From contig JBAIZL010000002.1 of NCBI GenBank assembly GCA_036971475.1, positions 169,778,024 to 169,842,023 on the forward strand: a stretch of DNA of 64,000 nucleotides, in the 5' to 3' direction. The DNA is from Prosapia bicincta (Eukaryota; Arthropoda; Insecta; Hemiptera; Cercopidae). Shown piece after piece: positions 22,885-35,336 of the stretch. Each line of letters opens with the position of its first letter. The stretch's first letter is position 1. The translations under genes were made by a program, and so were the position numbers. The notes beneath the pieces were generated by a model that worked only from the letters and a program-made list of their open reading frames with translations, was not told the origin of the DNA and did not search any database.

Positions 22885-25296
22885 TAGGGATGGGCCGATT
22901 CCGATTCCGATTCCGATTCTAAAATTTTCTGTTCGATTCTCGATTCTTTAGTCGATTCTCGATTCTCGATTCTTTCAAGTTATATTAGCTTACATTCTAG
23001 TTCTCTAACAATTAATTTAGTTAACATCTTGGTCATACGGCAAAACCTTTTAAAAGTTCTGTTTTAATGTAATAGGCTACACAAAACCTTCAACCTTGAT
23101 TTATCAATAGGAATTTTTTTAAAAATAAAAATATATCAGATTAAAGTAATGACTTATTTTAAAGTTTAAAATGTGAACTTTACTTATTTTATGATGTTTG
23201 AAAAAATTCCTAAGCCTATTTACATTGTCTCCCAAACAAAACAAAAATTAAAAACAAACGAACAACATAAAAAGTAAAAAATTAATACAAATAGGATAGT
23301 TTTTAATATTTAAAATTCAGCCAGGTAATGTACATTTCTGTTTAAAAAACACAAGCATTCACACGTTGTGGGTCAATCTAGTTTCATCGCTAGTCACATA
23401 TAGCTCCTGAAGTTGAGAAAGGTTTTTCAGAAAACACTGTCGCGAGTGGGCAGACAGGTATTTTATTGTCATTGCATTTAAATGAGGGTATTTGGCACTT
23501 TGTACTGCCAAATACTTCCCAACATCACAATCTGGACTGGCTAATGGTTCCCCCAGATAATTGTTTACTTCTTCTTCTACTGTCAATTCCCCTTGGGTAC
23601 CTTCTTCCTCAACATTCTGGATTAGTGGGGCACACCTGGTGGGACCTTTTATTCTGCAGGTGTTTGGAACAAGTGCAACTGATTCAGGCCTATTTTGTAT
23701 TTATTACTCAATCCCAGTTGATTTTTAACCGACTATCACTTGTAGTTCCTGTGTCTGAGGATAAAGATTCTTCAAGTATAGATCTTTTTTGTTGATAAAT
23801 TTGGGCAAAATGAATGTTGTTGAAGTGCTTTTTTCATATTTGATATATTATGTGGTTTTCCACCGTCAGTTTCTGTTAACCGTCATCGAATTGACGTGAC
23901 GGCCAGTACCCTGAACCGAATACCGTCGGGCCTCTTAACGCTTTATGTTTATTAGTACTACTCAGCTGGTGTTGCTACTTTTGGAAAAATTAAGGCACAG
24001 TATTTAACAACAAGCTTCACACTACTTACAGATGTAATTATGATGGTTTTTGTTTGATAGATAAACGCCGACGGGATTAAAAATATGATGTTATTCTAAG
24101 AGCTTTTTGTCCGTAGTTACGGGCCGACACACATATTTGTTATAACGTATTGTAATGATTTTCACTACTGTTTTCAAAATTTCACAAAACCTTAAAAGTA
24201 AGTCGGAAATATTGACTAAATATTTAGTTGTAAAATAATCCTTTAAAACGGACTTTGTGAAAGTTAAGTACAAACATTGATACACTTAGATAAACTCATC
24301 CTTACTAGGAAGTAAATTATAACGTAAATTCCTTAACAAGTAAATTATTTTGTGTTAAAACTTTTACTTAATATGAATCTTGGATAGTATTTGCTGGACC
24401 TGTAGCATTACTTATCAGAGAGAGAATATATTACACTTTAGTTCTATATTCAAAATATTTATAAACTCACAAATCAATCACATGTGACACGTTTACGTGT
24501 CTTAGTGATAGGCGCCAAAACACTTTTATCACCAGTCAATTTATTATTTGGGTAGCCGGGACATGAAATTATGGTTTTGTTGTTTCTTGCTAACACAAAA
24601 CACAAAAAATATCAAAACAGTGTTGCACAGATAATAAAATTTAATTAAATCAAAAACAATGTCGGGTAAATTGGTCCGACGGAGTTTATTTACGTTTCAT
24701 TTACGGTAGGAAAAAACTATGTTGGGCTAGTTGGTCCGACACGTATTTTTATAAATATTATGATGGGAAACGTATATTCATACTTAGATATGATAGGGGA
24801 ACAAAGTATAAGAACACATGATTTAAAAATGAGCTTAAAATATTTTGGCAATTCTTTATGAAAACCCGATATTGTGGCAGGCAGCTAAAGTATTAAGGTA
24901 CAGTGACGCGTTCGCTTTGTTTGTTAAACTACACGAACTATTTCACCTGTAAGTTTATATTACTGTACCGTATTTTGCTACATTTGTAGCTACTGTGCGG
25001 ATCTGTTTATCATGTAATAAATAGTTTCATTTGCTATTACAATCATGTTTATTTTCTTTTCGCTCCGAAATATATTACATTACTGTGAGAGTGATATCTG
25101 TCTATAATATAATTTATTGAGGTTAAGTTTCGGAGGAATAATACGGTGTTTCTGTTATCCGTCTATTCGCTCAACCATCATGGCCACGGTTAATCGAGTT
25201 TTTACTGTACTTTTTTGTGTTTTGTTCTGACATCTATAAATCAGTGGCAGTAAGACACGTGGGGAAGAGAGAGAGAGAGTATCGAACCCGCTCTAG

Positions 25297-25333
<37 letters not shown>

Positions 25334-25641
25334 CGAGCGATGTCAAACGACCAGAAATGGTTACGATCTTGATTGCTGTTGCTTCATAAATAATAATATT
25401 TTCGTTATATTTTCGTTTACTTTAATCATTTAATTCATTCAAATCAACCAATACATAAATAAGATATAGTTGGTAATTAATTATTTTTCCAATAAATTAC
25501 TCCACACACATATCTTAATAGTTAACAAAATAGGAATCGGAATCGACACTTTTATGATGAAGAATCGAGTATCGACGATTCCTCGATACCACCTAGAATC
25601 GACGATTCCTGGAATCGAGAATCGGAATCGGCCCATCCCTA
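22885..25641 (-). mobile_element. hAT-superfamily DNA transposon, 2.76 kb
   Basis: The terminal inverted repeats begin TAGGGATGGGCCGATTCCG and end with the complement CGGAATCGGCCCATCCCTA. They are followed inward by repeated GATTCCGATTC and GATTCTCGATTC subterminal units. A perfect 8-bp duplication, GTTTTTAC, flanks both ends (22877-22884 and 25642-25649). The 8-bp duplication and a C-terminal dimerisation-domain remnant on the - strand (23359-23590) place it in hAT. No intact transposase remains. A GA microsatellite lies at 25265-25332. It sits within the intron between the 21203 and 29942 exons. Confidence 0.85.
23340..23800 (-). pseudogene. hAT transposase C-terminal (dimerisation domain) remnant
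   Basis: - strand reading gives VEEEVNNYLGEPLASPDCD, then AKYPHLNAMTIKYLSAHS. This is the E-x-YL...P...W...YP-L...A..YL pattern of the hAT C-terminal dimerisation domain. The expected S-x-ERxFS segment that follows is disrupted. Upstream on the same strand, fragments near 23700-23800 are in other frames, so the gene is frameshifted and inactive. Confidence 0.65.
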
Positions 25642-25913
25642 GTTTTTACATACTACTTAACCTTAAATGCATGATTGGTTTCCAACTTCGGCTTGAAACT
25701 CTATAGGATACATCTCTACTTTAGCTTTCAGATCTTTCAGGATATTAAATACTACCAGATACCCCCCCCACCCCATCGGCTACTGTTTGGATAGGAGGGT
25801 CTGAGTAGTCTTGACGATCACTAGCATTGGATGTGAGCTAACGGATTGGAAAAAGAAAACAATCTGACAAAATAATAATTTCTTTTTAAATTTCTTCTAT
25901 TAGTTCACACTCT

Positions 25914-25954
25914 CCCCCCCCCCATACACACGCGCTCGCGCACACACACACACA

Positions 25955-26010
<56 letters not shown>
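25914..26010. repeat. CA microsatellite with R1-like edge
   Basis: It is preceded by TTCTTCTATTAGTTCACACTCTCC, which is one end of R1, then a C run and (CA)n to about 26008. Confidence 0.85.
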
Positions 26011-26014
<4 letters not shown>

Positions 26015-26126
26015 TCTTGATATTTTACGTTATCCATTGTTTTTCCGTTGCACTGACTTTATGAAGTTAATATATTACTATTGTAAGTAATTTTATCCAC
26101 CATTAAGTGCAATGATTTTACCATGT

Positions 26127-26168
26127 ATGATAAGGTGCCTTTCGGTCACTTGACCATTGTCGAATCAC
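26127..26168 (-). ncRNA. Hammerhead ribozyme-like motif D1 (U3/A8 core)
   Basis: - strand: stem I GTGAT (26168-26164), core TCGACAA (26163-26157), extra T, stem II GGTC/GACC around AAGT (26155-26144), GAAA (26143-26140), stem III AGGCACCT (26140-26133), U17, then ATCAT, which pairs with GTGAT. Compared with CUGANGA, C3 is U and G8 is A. Activity is uncertain. Confidence 0.55.
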
Positions 26169-26555
26169 TCTAAATCACTCGGACTCACAAAACTAACACT
26201 TACAGTAACATGATAAATAAAGCAATAAAATACACACAGGATAACAAAGAAAAATTAAATGAAGAATTAGATAACATTACAAAAATAGCAATAGAAAATG
26301 GATACAACAAACACCTTTTAAAAATATATACAATAAATTCACAAAAAACCTAACCTCAACACAACACTACAACCGGAACACAAAAATAATAAAAATAAAA
26401 CATCTACCTAAAATATAAATACACCAATAACAAAATAGAAAAAATAAATATATACAACAAAGAATACTACACTCCAACACAAACCAAACAACAAAATAAT
26501 AAAATATCTTAATAACACAAACCACAAAACAAATTCAGAAAAACATAACCTATCA

Positions 26556-26720
26556 GGAATTTACAAAATTACATGTAACAACTGTAACGCATTTTACATA
26601 AGGAAAACAACCAGATCATTTAAAATAAGATTTGAAGAACATTATAGAGCATTCAAAAACAAAAATTCAAAAGTATCAAATGTTGCCGCACACCTAATAT
26701 CAATAAACATGAAATAACAA
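26556..26720 (+). pseudogene. GIY-YIG endonuclease domain of a Penelope-like element, decayed
   Basis: Translation from 26556 gives GIY, then C-x2-C, FYIRKTTRSF and RFEEHYRAFKN, the usual order for Penelope-like GIY-YIG domains. The glycine of the YIG motif is replaced by arginine, and the flanking frames contain stops, so it is not functional. Confidence 0.7.
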
Positions 26721-26964
26721 ATTACGAAAATAACCTAACCCTACTTGAAATAAATAATAACCCATTAGAACTAAACTCACTAGAAAAATACCACATTTAT
26801 AAAAACAAACACAACAATTTAATGAATCTACAAACAACATATACAGAAGACATACTATTAAAAAACATTATACAAAAGACTCAAGAGGAAACGTGTATGA
26901 CGTCAATAAGTACCAACACGACGGACCGGACATCCACACCAGAAAAATTGAGAAAAAGTAATCA

Positions 26965-27006
26965 GTGATTCGATATTGGTCAAGTGACCGAAAGGCGCCT
27001 CATCAC
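26965..27006 (+). ncRNA. Hammerhead ribozyme-like motif D2 (degenerate core)
   Basis: Stem I GTGAT/ATCAC (26965-26969 with 27002-27006), stem II GGTC/GACC (26978-26989), GAAA and self-complementary stem III AGGCGCCT (26993-27000) are all intact. The core reads TCGATAT instead of TCGACAA, so this copy has lost A9. Confidence 0.5.
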
Positions 27007-27067
27007 TCAAGGTAAAATCATTGAACTTAATGGTGGATAAAATTACTTACAATAGTAATATATTAAC

Positions 27068-27159
<92 letters not shown>

Positions 27160-27560
27160 CAAATATTCATTCGTTAATAAAATACTTTTTATTCATTCAC
27201 TAAAGTTCAAATATATATTTTTTACTTGTTGGGGATGACAATTGATGTTAATACAGTTTTAAAAAAATAATAATTCATTAATCATTAATTTCAGGAATTA
27301 TTTTAATTTTATATGGGAGAAAAACTTTTACAAAAGGGCAACGTATGCAATATAGTTATCTCGTTCCATTTGGTTTAAAATAAGTCACAATCTCGTATGA
27401 TTTCATAAAACAGCTAATTTTATGACATAGGTTATGTGACATAACTGCTGTTTTAACGCATAGGTTATGTTACTTTATTTATGTTAATTGTAATTATTTA
27501 ATAAAAAGTAACTAAAATAAAATAAATTTCTTTCTTCTGAGTAGGAAGTGATTGTAAAAC
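27068..27560 (+). repeat. Interspersed repeat R1, copy with TA microsatellite
   Basis: (TA)n at 27070-27157, then the full R1 body ending with TTTAATAAAAAGTAACTA and TTTCTTTCTTCTGAGTAGG. The TA run is shared with the right end of the family D element, so one may have inserted into the microsatellite of the other. Confidence 0.75.
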
Positions 27561-27564
27561 CTTT

Positions 27565-27870
27565 ATGTTCATATTACTTGTTTATTCCACTGTTACGATT
27601 TTGGATAAAGTATTCGCGCACCAGTTGCTTCGCTCTATTGGGCACACATTGCTCATCGCAGTCTTGAGTGGAAAGAATCGGAGTGCGACGGTTGAAGCAC
27701 TGTTCGGAACTGTGGACAAAGAGGGATATGGTTTTGCAGGAAAATACTGTCACGAGATATATGCAACAGTGGGACGCTGGGCAGCCTTTCGTACATTCCC
27801 CGGCGTTTCTTTCCTGGATAAAGTGAAAATGCCTTCATTACATTTCCAAACAATCGATGAGTGAGGCGAT
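27565..27870 (+). other. Unassigned open segment of higher GC
   Basis: About 99 codons are open on the + strand, and 81 on the - strand in the same place. Composition is more balanced than the surroundings, but neither product resembles a family I recognise, and neither has clear splice sites fitting the receptor gene phases. It could be a decayed element. Confidence 0.25.
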
Positions 27871-28134
27871 AGCTTTGATTGTTAAAACCCAAAAGCAAAA
27901 ACCATGATGGGTTTGTTTTACCGGTAAATATAGAAATAAAGCTTGAAGATGGTAAATGAACGTCTTGATGGACTTATAATTAAAATAAATTTATAAAACA
28001 ATTAGCGAGTCATAACGTTTTCGATCCAACTAAGCTATCTTTATCTGACACTGGCGCAAATTGATTCTCAAAAGCGTTATCTCTAAGTATAATTTCTATA
28101 AATTTACTTTAAAACAAGTAATATTTAAAAAAAT

Positions 28135-28202
28135 AATCTAGTAAATTCTTACTTAGGTCAAAAAAAATTACTTTATTACTTTTTATTAAATAATTACAAA
28201 TA

Positions 28203-28262
<60 letters not shown>
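28135..28262 (-). repeat. R1 end fragment with TA microsatellite
   Basis: CTTACTTAGGTCAAAAAAA and ACTTTTTATTAAATAATTACA, followed by (TA)n at 28204-28260. The rest of R1 is absent. Confidence 0.6.
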
Positions 28263-28639
28263 GGATGGGCCGATTCCGATTCCATTGATTAAAGTCTCGA
28301 TTCCGATTCTTGTTTTTTAACTGTTAAAATATATTAATAACTGGTGTAATTTAAACGAAATATAATTAAGCTATATTAAGCTAATTAAGCTAACGCTCCT
28401 TTGAATGAATTTATTTCAAATACTCACTTGAAATCAAGAAAATATTATTATTTATGACGCAACAACAACGAGTAACGGAGACACTTCTGGTCCGTTTGTC
28501 ACCGCTCTTTTCGCTCTTCTATTACACTCGAGAGGGCTCGACACTCTCTCTCCCGTCTCTCTCTCTCTCCCTCCCCCTCTCTCTCCCTCCCTTCTCTCCC
28601 CCTCTCTCCCTTCCCCTCTCTCTCCCTCTCTATCTCCCT

Positions 28640-28698
<59 letters not shown>

Positions 28699-28995
28699 GT
28701 CATAACAAAACACAAAGGAAAGGTAGTTCCAATTTCTCCAGTTATACAAACTGAAATGCCTTTTACTGAAGTTATATTAAAATTATGAACTGAAGTTCAC
28801 ATTTTAATCTTAAATAAATCATTTCTTCTACCCGATGAGTTTGTCGTGCTCAGAAAAGCCTATTTATAAACCAAGGTTGGACGTTTTGTGTAGCCTGTTA
28901 CATTGGAACGGGACTTCTAAAATGCTTCACCACGCGAAAAGATGTTAACTAGATTCAGTATTAGAGAATATCTTGTAGATCTGTATAACTTAATA
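28263..28995. mobile_element. Deletion derivative of the 2.76 kb hAT element
   Basis: It starts with GGATGGGCCGATTCCGATTC, the TIR of the element at 22885-25641. It continues with sequence complementary to that element's right part (GACGCAACAACAACGAGTAAC region, then a CT tract matching the GA tract at 25265). The far end near 28990 (GAATCGAGAATT) is a truncated subterminal unit. The transposase region is missing. Confidence 0.65.
28541..28697. repeat. CT-rich microsatellite
   Basis: CTCTCTC and CCCTCCCT units lie inside the hAT deletion derivative and correspond to the GA tract of the longer element. Confidence 0.9.
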
Positions 28996-29129
28996 GAATC
29001 GAGAATTAACGTTGCCTGCAGGCGACCTAGTTAAAGTGCGCCCGAGTGGCGCGGGATCCGTCTACTGAGGCTGGCCAGTCTGCTCCGTTGGAGATACAGC
29101 GAACCAGTCCCGTTACTTATTGAATGGAC

Positions 29130-29171
<42 letters not shown>

Positions 29172-29174
29172 ATG

Positions 29175-29228
<54 letters not shown>

Positions 29229-29296
29229 ATATGTGTGTGTGTGTGTGTGTGTGTGTATTACACACACACGCGCACGCACACACACGTACGTGCGCG

Positions 29297-29361
<65 letters not shown>

Positions 29362-29362
29362 C
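29130..29362. repeat. Compound TA, GT, CA microsatellite
   Basis: (TA)n, (GT)n, ACACGCGC units, (CA)n and (TA)n follow one another over 230 bases. (GT)n next to (CA)n gives strong hairpin potential. Confidence 0.95.
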
Positions 29363-29374
29363 GTATATATACAC

Positions 29375-29790
29375 ACATAAGATCTTCAAATTTTCAATCT
29401 CTAATAAAAAAATCTTTTTATTCATCCAATCAAGTTCAAATACATACTTTTAAGACTTGTAGTGGATGGCATTTGATGTTAATAAAGTTTTTTTCAGATA
29501 TTAATTCACTGATTAAATTTATTGAATCAATTTTAGTTTTGTATGGATTGTATGGGAGAACAAACTTTTCACAAAAGGAGCAAGGTATGAAATATAGATA
29601 TTTCGTCCAATTTTTCTTAAAATAAGTAATAACATATGATTTCGTAAAACAGCTGATTTTATGTTATAGGTTATGTGATAGAACAGCTGTTTTAACGCAT
29701 AGGTTATGTTACTTTATTTATATTAATTGTATTTAATAAAAAGTCACTACAATAAGTTTTTTCTTTGTTCACCTAAGTAGGACATTTTAA
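29375..29790 (+). repeat. Interspersed repeat R1
   Basis: A nearly complete body: TTTTCAATCTCTAATAAAAA, CTTGTAGTGGATGGCATTTG, ACAAAAGGAGCAAGGTATGA, two CAGCTG subrepeats, and TTTAATAAAAAGTCACTAC. It ends about 150 bases before the exon at 29942. Confidence 0.75.
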
Positions 29791-29941
29791 AATTTGTTTT
29801 TATACTGTTTTTGTTTAAAAAACATTAACTATACAGCTCGTTCTGAAGTTTTTTGAAATCTATTTAAAGTAGGTAATTTCTACAAACTTAGTATTAAATT
29901 TTGCTAGTATAAAAGAAAACAGCTATATTATGTATTGGCAG

Positions 29942-30280
29942 GTATTTGTGCTGTTAAAAACGTGGAGGACCACGCCAAGCAGGCGGCATCTCTTCCTGGG
30001 CCAGATGTTGCTGCTCGGGCTGTTCCTATGCGCTGCAGTGGCCGCCCTCCTCAGCGCGGAGCCCACAGTACTAACCTGCGCAGGCGTGCGGCTCGGAGCA
30101 GGCCTGGCCTATAGCCTCGTCTTCTCTACGCTTCTGGTAAAGTGTGTCTTCCTAATATCGCTAAATGGCGGAGTCTACCTGCCTGCCCCCTACCAGGCTC
30201 TGCTACTCTTCTTCGCCGTCCTCATTCAACTTGCCATTGGCGCGCAGTGGCTCATCAACAACCCTCCCAAAGTTATACAA
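29942..30280 (+). CDS. Class C GPCR, exon with TM1 end to TM4
   Basis: Acceptor TTGGCAG before 29942, donor CAA|GTAGGT after 30280, phase 0 at both ends; 113 residues. It continues TM1 (VFVLLKTW), then intracellular TTPSRRHLFLG, TM2 (QMLLLGLFLCAAVAALL), an extracellular loop, and a cysteine in TVLTCAGVR at the position of the conserved TM3 cysteine. TM3 (AYSLVFSTLLVKCVFLISLN) is followed by NGGVYLPAPYQ, and TM4 is ALLLFFAVLIQLAIGAQWLI. GC content is far above the flanking introns. The topology and the positively charged first loop fit class C receptors. A longer donor at 30284 would shift the frame and is rejected, because the next exon reads on in phase 0. Confidence 0.92.
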
Positions 30281-30599
30281 GTAGGTAAACATCTGAAATT
30301 CATTTATTTATAATTATTATTAATTTATACCACGTTTAAGTGTTTCTACGTTGTTCTATATTATCAATTACATATTATTAAAACCATATAAATCAGATTC
30401 TTTTTCACTAAAAAGACACAGAGCACAGCAGAGATTAATTATTAATGTTGTCTTATGTTGGACGTTCCATACAAAAAAATACTCTAAAAAAATAAAAACA
30501 AAAATAATTTTCATCATTTTCGGCGTAGGCGAAGACAGAGTCTATAAATGTTGCTTTTTCCATCTGAGTTGTATATAATTATTTCTAGCTTAGTGAAAA

Positions 30600-30991
30600 T
30601 AAAATGTATAATATATACACCACGACTTTATTCAATATATTATACACCTAGTGTATTTAAAAAAAATAATACCAACCCTTTATACAATTTAGTAACTACG
30701 TATTTATATAATATATACACTAAGCATTAATACAATATATACATTTGGCTTTTATATAATATATACACTCAGTAATTATAAAAATATGGATACTAAGCAT
30801 TATACAATATATACACTAAATGTTTATACAACATATAGAATTAGCTTTTATACAATGTATACTAAGCCTTATACAATATATACACTAAGCCTTTATACAA
30901 TATATATACTAAGCCTTGATACAATATATGTACTAAACTTTTATGTAATATATACACTTAGTAATTATACAAATATTGATACTAAGCCTTA

Positions 30992-31040
<49 letters not shown>
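30600..31040. repeat. 24-bp minisatellite block 1
   Basis: Diverged tandem units of about 24 bp built on ACTAAGCCTTTATACAATAT and ATACAC, ending in (TA)n at 30995-31040. The same unit forms the much longer array at 32.5-35.3 kb. Confidence 0.8.
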
Positions 31041-31041
<1 letters not shown>

Positions 31042-32325
31042 TGTATATATTATAACGAAATTCATTAAATTAGGAAAACTGTTTGTAAAATATTAGAGCT
31101 TGTGAGATCGAAGCACACTGTCGCTATCTGATAAAGGGTAGTCTATTGTTAATCTTACGGCTAAAAACTATTACTGTAAGCACCTGTAAGCCATAAATAT
31201 TAATATACGTCGAATAGTTACATTGTAGGTAAACCAAGACGTTACTCGTCACTGGAGAAGCGCTTTACTTGGACATCGAGGGACCATGCACATTTAAGGT
31301 GAACAATCTATGAAAATGCAGAAAAAGCACGTCAAGCGGACACCTGCACCTTCGGAAAGTTCGAGAAGTTCCCAAACAAGCCAAAGGGAAAGCGATGAGG
31401 AATTTTTTCTGATAGGTTGGAAACATTTTGAGCGCCATAAGGAAGCCAATCAAAATTGAAGAGGGGATGATATCTGTACGGAAACGATCTAAAAGAGAAA
31501 CACGAAAGTCAATCAATACTCAGGACTCGAAAGGGTCAAGTTCTAGGACTCGAGGCAGAAATACGATAAGTTTCAGTAAGAAATGTTAAATTCAAATAAC
31601 GTAACGTCACATTGTAAAGTATTAAGTGAGGTATAGGGGGGTTGAGTGAGTATTAATAAGGGAGATAATTAAATAGAACGTGATGTTAACGAGGGAGATA
31701 AAAGGGTAATAAGTGAGATTAAATAAGGGAGATGAATGAGTAATGAGTTAAATTAATTGAGGGAGCTAATTAAGTAATAAGTGGAATTAAAAAGGAAGAT
31801 GTTACAAAAATAAAGTAGGTTAAAGCATAGAAGCATTTCGAGTGGTTAAAGAAAGTGAAATTGAAGGGAAATAATAATAAGTGAATTTGTTTCAAGTGGA
31901 GTGAAACAGGGAACTATGCAAGCCATAAGAGTACACATCTATAATTATAAATGTATCTTAAATATAAAGCCAACTCTTTAAAGTCAAAAATATTAGGAAC
32001 TTTTATTAACTCTTTAAACAGTAATAAGTCTTTCAAGTACAAAATTTATCAAACCAGCTACAGTAACCTTTACACACCCAAGATAATTAAGGACAGTTTA
32101 ATAGAATTGTTAATTTTATAAAAAATTATAAGAGTCTTGATGCCTATTGGCAACATTAAAGTTAGTTAAAACTAATCATAGATAACTAAATATAAATGCT
32201 AACGTTTGAAGTCAGGATTAAAATAAATCAATTATTGTAAAAGCTAATAGCTCCGTTATTAATTAGATTTTCTAAGAGTCAAATATCCTGAAAGGCGATT
32301 AGAGTAGCTACGTTATATTATATAT
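31041..32325. other. Intron DNA, mostly unrecognised
   Basis: Between about 31625 and 31800 there are loose repeats of GGGAGATAATTAAGTAATAAG-like and GAGATTAAATAAGG-like sequence, suggesting a decayed short tandem array. The rest shows nothing recognisable. Confidence 0.4.
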
Positions 32326-32515
32326 ATATATATATATAATACGTTTTCTTGTTTAATAATTCAAATTAATAAATATTCTTGTATTTGAATAACCTATGTT
32401 GTTTTAAAATATATATATTATAAAAGTATTCTTGTTTATGAAATATTTTTAATTTATTAACTATATTACAAGAAAACATATCACCATATTTAATATATAT
32501 ATATATATATATATA
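32320..32515. repeat. Degraded family B foldback between TA microsatellites
   Basis: The inverted segments ACGTTTTCTTG...TATTCTTGTATTTGAA and AAAAGTATTCTTGTTTATGA...CAAGAAAACATA match the arms of the element at 9.1-9.5 kb. The hammerhead region is absent. TA runs lie at both ends. Confidence 0.6.
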
Positions 32516-34487
32516 TACTAAACGTTTATACAATATATACAATAAATGTTTATACAATATAGGCCTATACACTAACCCCTTTTACAATATATACAATAAA
32601 TGTGTATACAATATATATATATACTAAATGTTAAATATACTAAATATACTAAATGTAAATATATACTAATATGTATATACTAAATGTGCAATATATGCAC
32701 TAACCCTTCATACAATATATACACTACGCTTTTATACAATATATATAAAGTATTCATACAATATATAAAATAAACATTTACACATATTTTCACTAAGCCT
32801 TTACACAATATGTACACTATTCCTTTATACAATATTCACTTAGCCTTTATACAAAATATACTAAGCCTTTATACAATATACACTACGCCTTTATACAAAA
32901 TAAACTTGACCTTTATACAATATGTACACCAAGCCTTTATACAATAAACACTAAGCCTTTATACAAAACACACTAAACCTTAATACAATATACACTAAAC
33001 CTTTATACAATATATTCATTTATCCTATATAAATTATACACTAAGCCTTTATACAAAATACACTAAGCCTTTATACAATAAATACAATAAGCCTCAATAT
33101 AATATATTCACTCAGCCTTTATACAATATGTACACTAAGCCTTTATACAATATGTAGACTAAGACTTATATAAATTCATAACTTGTATGAATTGTATATA
33201 ATATACAGTATAAACACTAAGCCTTTTTACTAAATTTACACAAAGCCTTTATACAATATATATATATATTTAGCATTTATACAATATATAATAGGGATTT
33301 ATACAATATATACACTAAGCCTTTATACAATATTAATAAGCAGTTGTACAATATATATACTAAGCCTTTATACAATATGCACACTAAAACTTTATACAAT
33401 ATAAAAAACAACATTTATACAAAGCCTTTATACAATATATACACTAAGCATCTATACAAATACACAACTTACCCTTTATACAATATGTACACTAAACCAC
33501 TATACAATATATAAAAAGCATTTTTACAATATATACACTAATCCTATATGCAGTATATACACCAAACTTTCATACAATAAATACACTAAGCCTTTATACA
33601 ATATACACAACAATCCCTTAAACAATATGTACACTAAGCCTTTATTCAATATACACTAAGCCTTGAGACAAAATACATCAAGACTTTATACAATATACAC
33701 TAACCCTTTATACAATCTACAATAAGACTGTATACAATATATGCACTAAGCCAATATAAAATATGAACTTCAAGCCTATATAAAATATACACTAAAAATT
33801 TATACAATATATACACTAACCCTTTACACAAAATTTATACTAAGACTTTATATAAAATACACTAATTCTTTTAAATTATACAAACTGACCCTTTATACAA
33901 TATACACTATGCCAACTGCCAATATATACACTAAGCTTTTAAACAATATATACAATAAGAATTTATACAAAATATTCACTATGCCTTTATATACACTGAG
34001 CTTTAATACAATATACACACTTAGCCTATATACAATATACACTAAACCTTTATACAATATATAAACTAAGCCTTTATACTAAACCTTTGTACAAATGTAC
34101 TCTAAGCCTTTATACAATATATATTCTAAGACTTTATACAATATATACACTAAGGCTATATACAATATAAACACTAACCCTTTGTACAATAAACAATGAA
34201 TCTGTATAAAATATATACACTTTGCCTTTACGCAATATATTCATTACCCCTTAATACAATTTATTCACTAAGCCTTTATACAACATACACTAAGCTTTTA
34301 CAATATATACATTTAGCCTTTATCCAATATACACTAAGCCTTTATACAGTATATACACTGAAACTTTATACAATATATAGACTAAGCCTTTAACAAAATA
34401 CACATTAGGCCTTGATACAACATGTACACTAAGCCTTTATACAATATATACGCTAAGCCTTTATACAGTATGTACACTAAATCTTTT

Positions 34488-34545
<58 letters not shown>

Positions 34546-35336
34546 CTATTTATATCATATAAAATAAGCATTTATACAATATATACAATACGCCTTTATA
34601 CAATATACACCCTCAGCATTTATAAAATATATAATAAGCATGTATACAAGCATTACACTAAGCCTTTAAAAAATATACATTCTAAGCCTTTGTACAATAT
34701 ATTTACTAAGCCTTTATACAATATACTCTAAGCCTTTATACATAATATACTCAGCCTTTATACAATATATACACTAAGCATTTATACAATATGTACTCTA
34801 AACCTTTAAACAATATGTACTCTATGCCTTTATACAATATATACTTCAAGATTTTTTGCAATATATACACTAATCCTTTATACAATATGTACTCCAAGCC
34901 TTTATACAATATGTACTCTAATCCTTTATACAATATGTACCCTAAGTTTTTTTTACAGTATATGCACCAATCCTTTATACAATATGTACCTTAAGATTTT
35001 TTACAATATATACACTAAGCCTTTATACAATATGTACTCTAAGCCTTTATACAATATGTACACTAAGATCTTTTACAATATATAAACAAATCTTTTATAC
35101 AATATATACACAAGCATTTATACAATATATACACTAAGCCTTTATACAATATATACACAAGCCTTTATACAATATGTACTCTAAGCATTTATACAATATA
35201 TACACTAAGCCTTTATACAATATATAAACAAGCCTTTATACAATATATACACTAAGCCTTTATACAATATATACACTAAGCATTTATACAATATATACAC
35301 AAGCCTTTATACAATATATACACTAAGCCTTTATAC
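32515..35336. repeat. 24-bp minisatellite block 2
   Basis: About 2.8 kb of diverged tandem repeats with consensus close to TATACAATATATACACTAAG plus CCTT. A (TA)n stretch at 34492-34542 interrupts it. Units are more uniform at the right end (35090-35330) than in the middle. Frames up to 67 codons here are repeat artefacts. Confidence 0.93.

Larger units (their letters stand above)
26011..27076 (+). mobile_element. Penelope-like element remnant with inverted ends (family D)
   Basis: Two inverted terminal segments (about 26014-26168 and 26965-27070) share ATTTTATCCACCATTAAGTG and its complement. They enclose about 0.8 kb of decayed + strand coding sequence. Readable pieces include NEELDNITKIAIENGYNK (about 26258) and GIYKITCNNCNAFYIRKT (from 26556). 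These match the C-terminal part of Penelope-like reverse transcriptase and the GIY-YIG endonuclease, in which the second motif is here Y-I-R instead of Y-I-G. Frames are broken. Hammerhead-like motifs lie in both ends. The same ends without coding sequence occur at 53.6, 56.7 and 61.2 kb. Confidence 0.75.

Noticed and set aside
27565..27864. Additional receptor exon or independent gene
   Set aside because: The exons on either side already join in phase through the TM1 helix, and the translation has no recognised relatives.
34196..34994. Tyr/Ile/Leu-rich frames of 60-67 codons on both strands
   Set aside because: Produced by the 24-bp minisatellite, whose length is a multiple of three, so frames stay open by chance.
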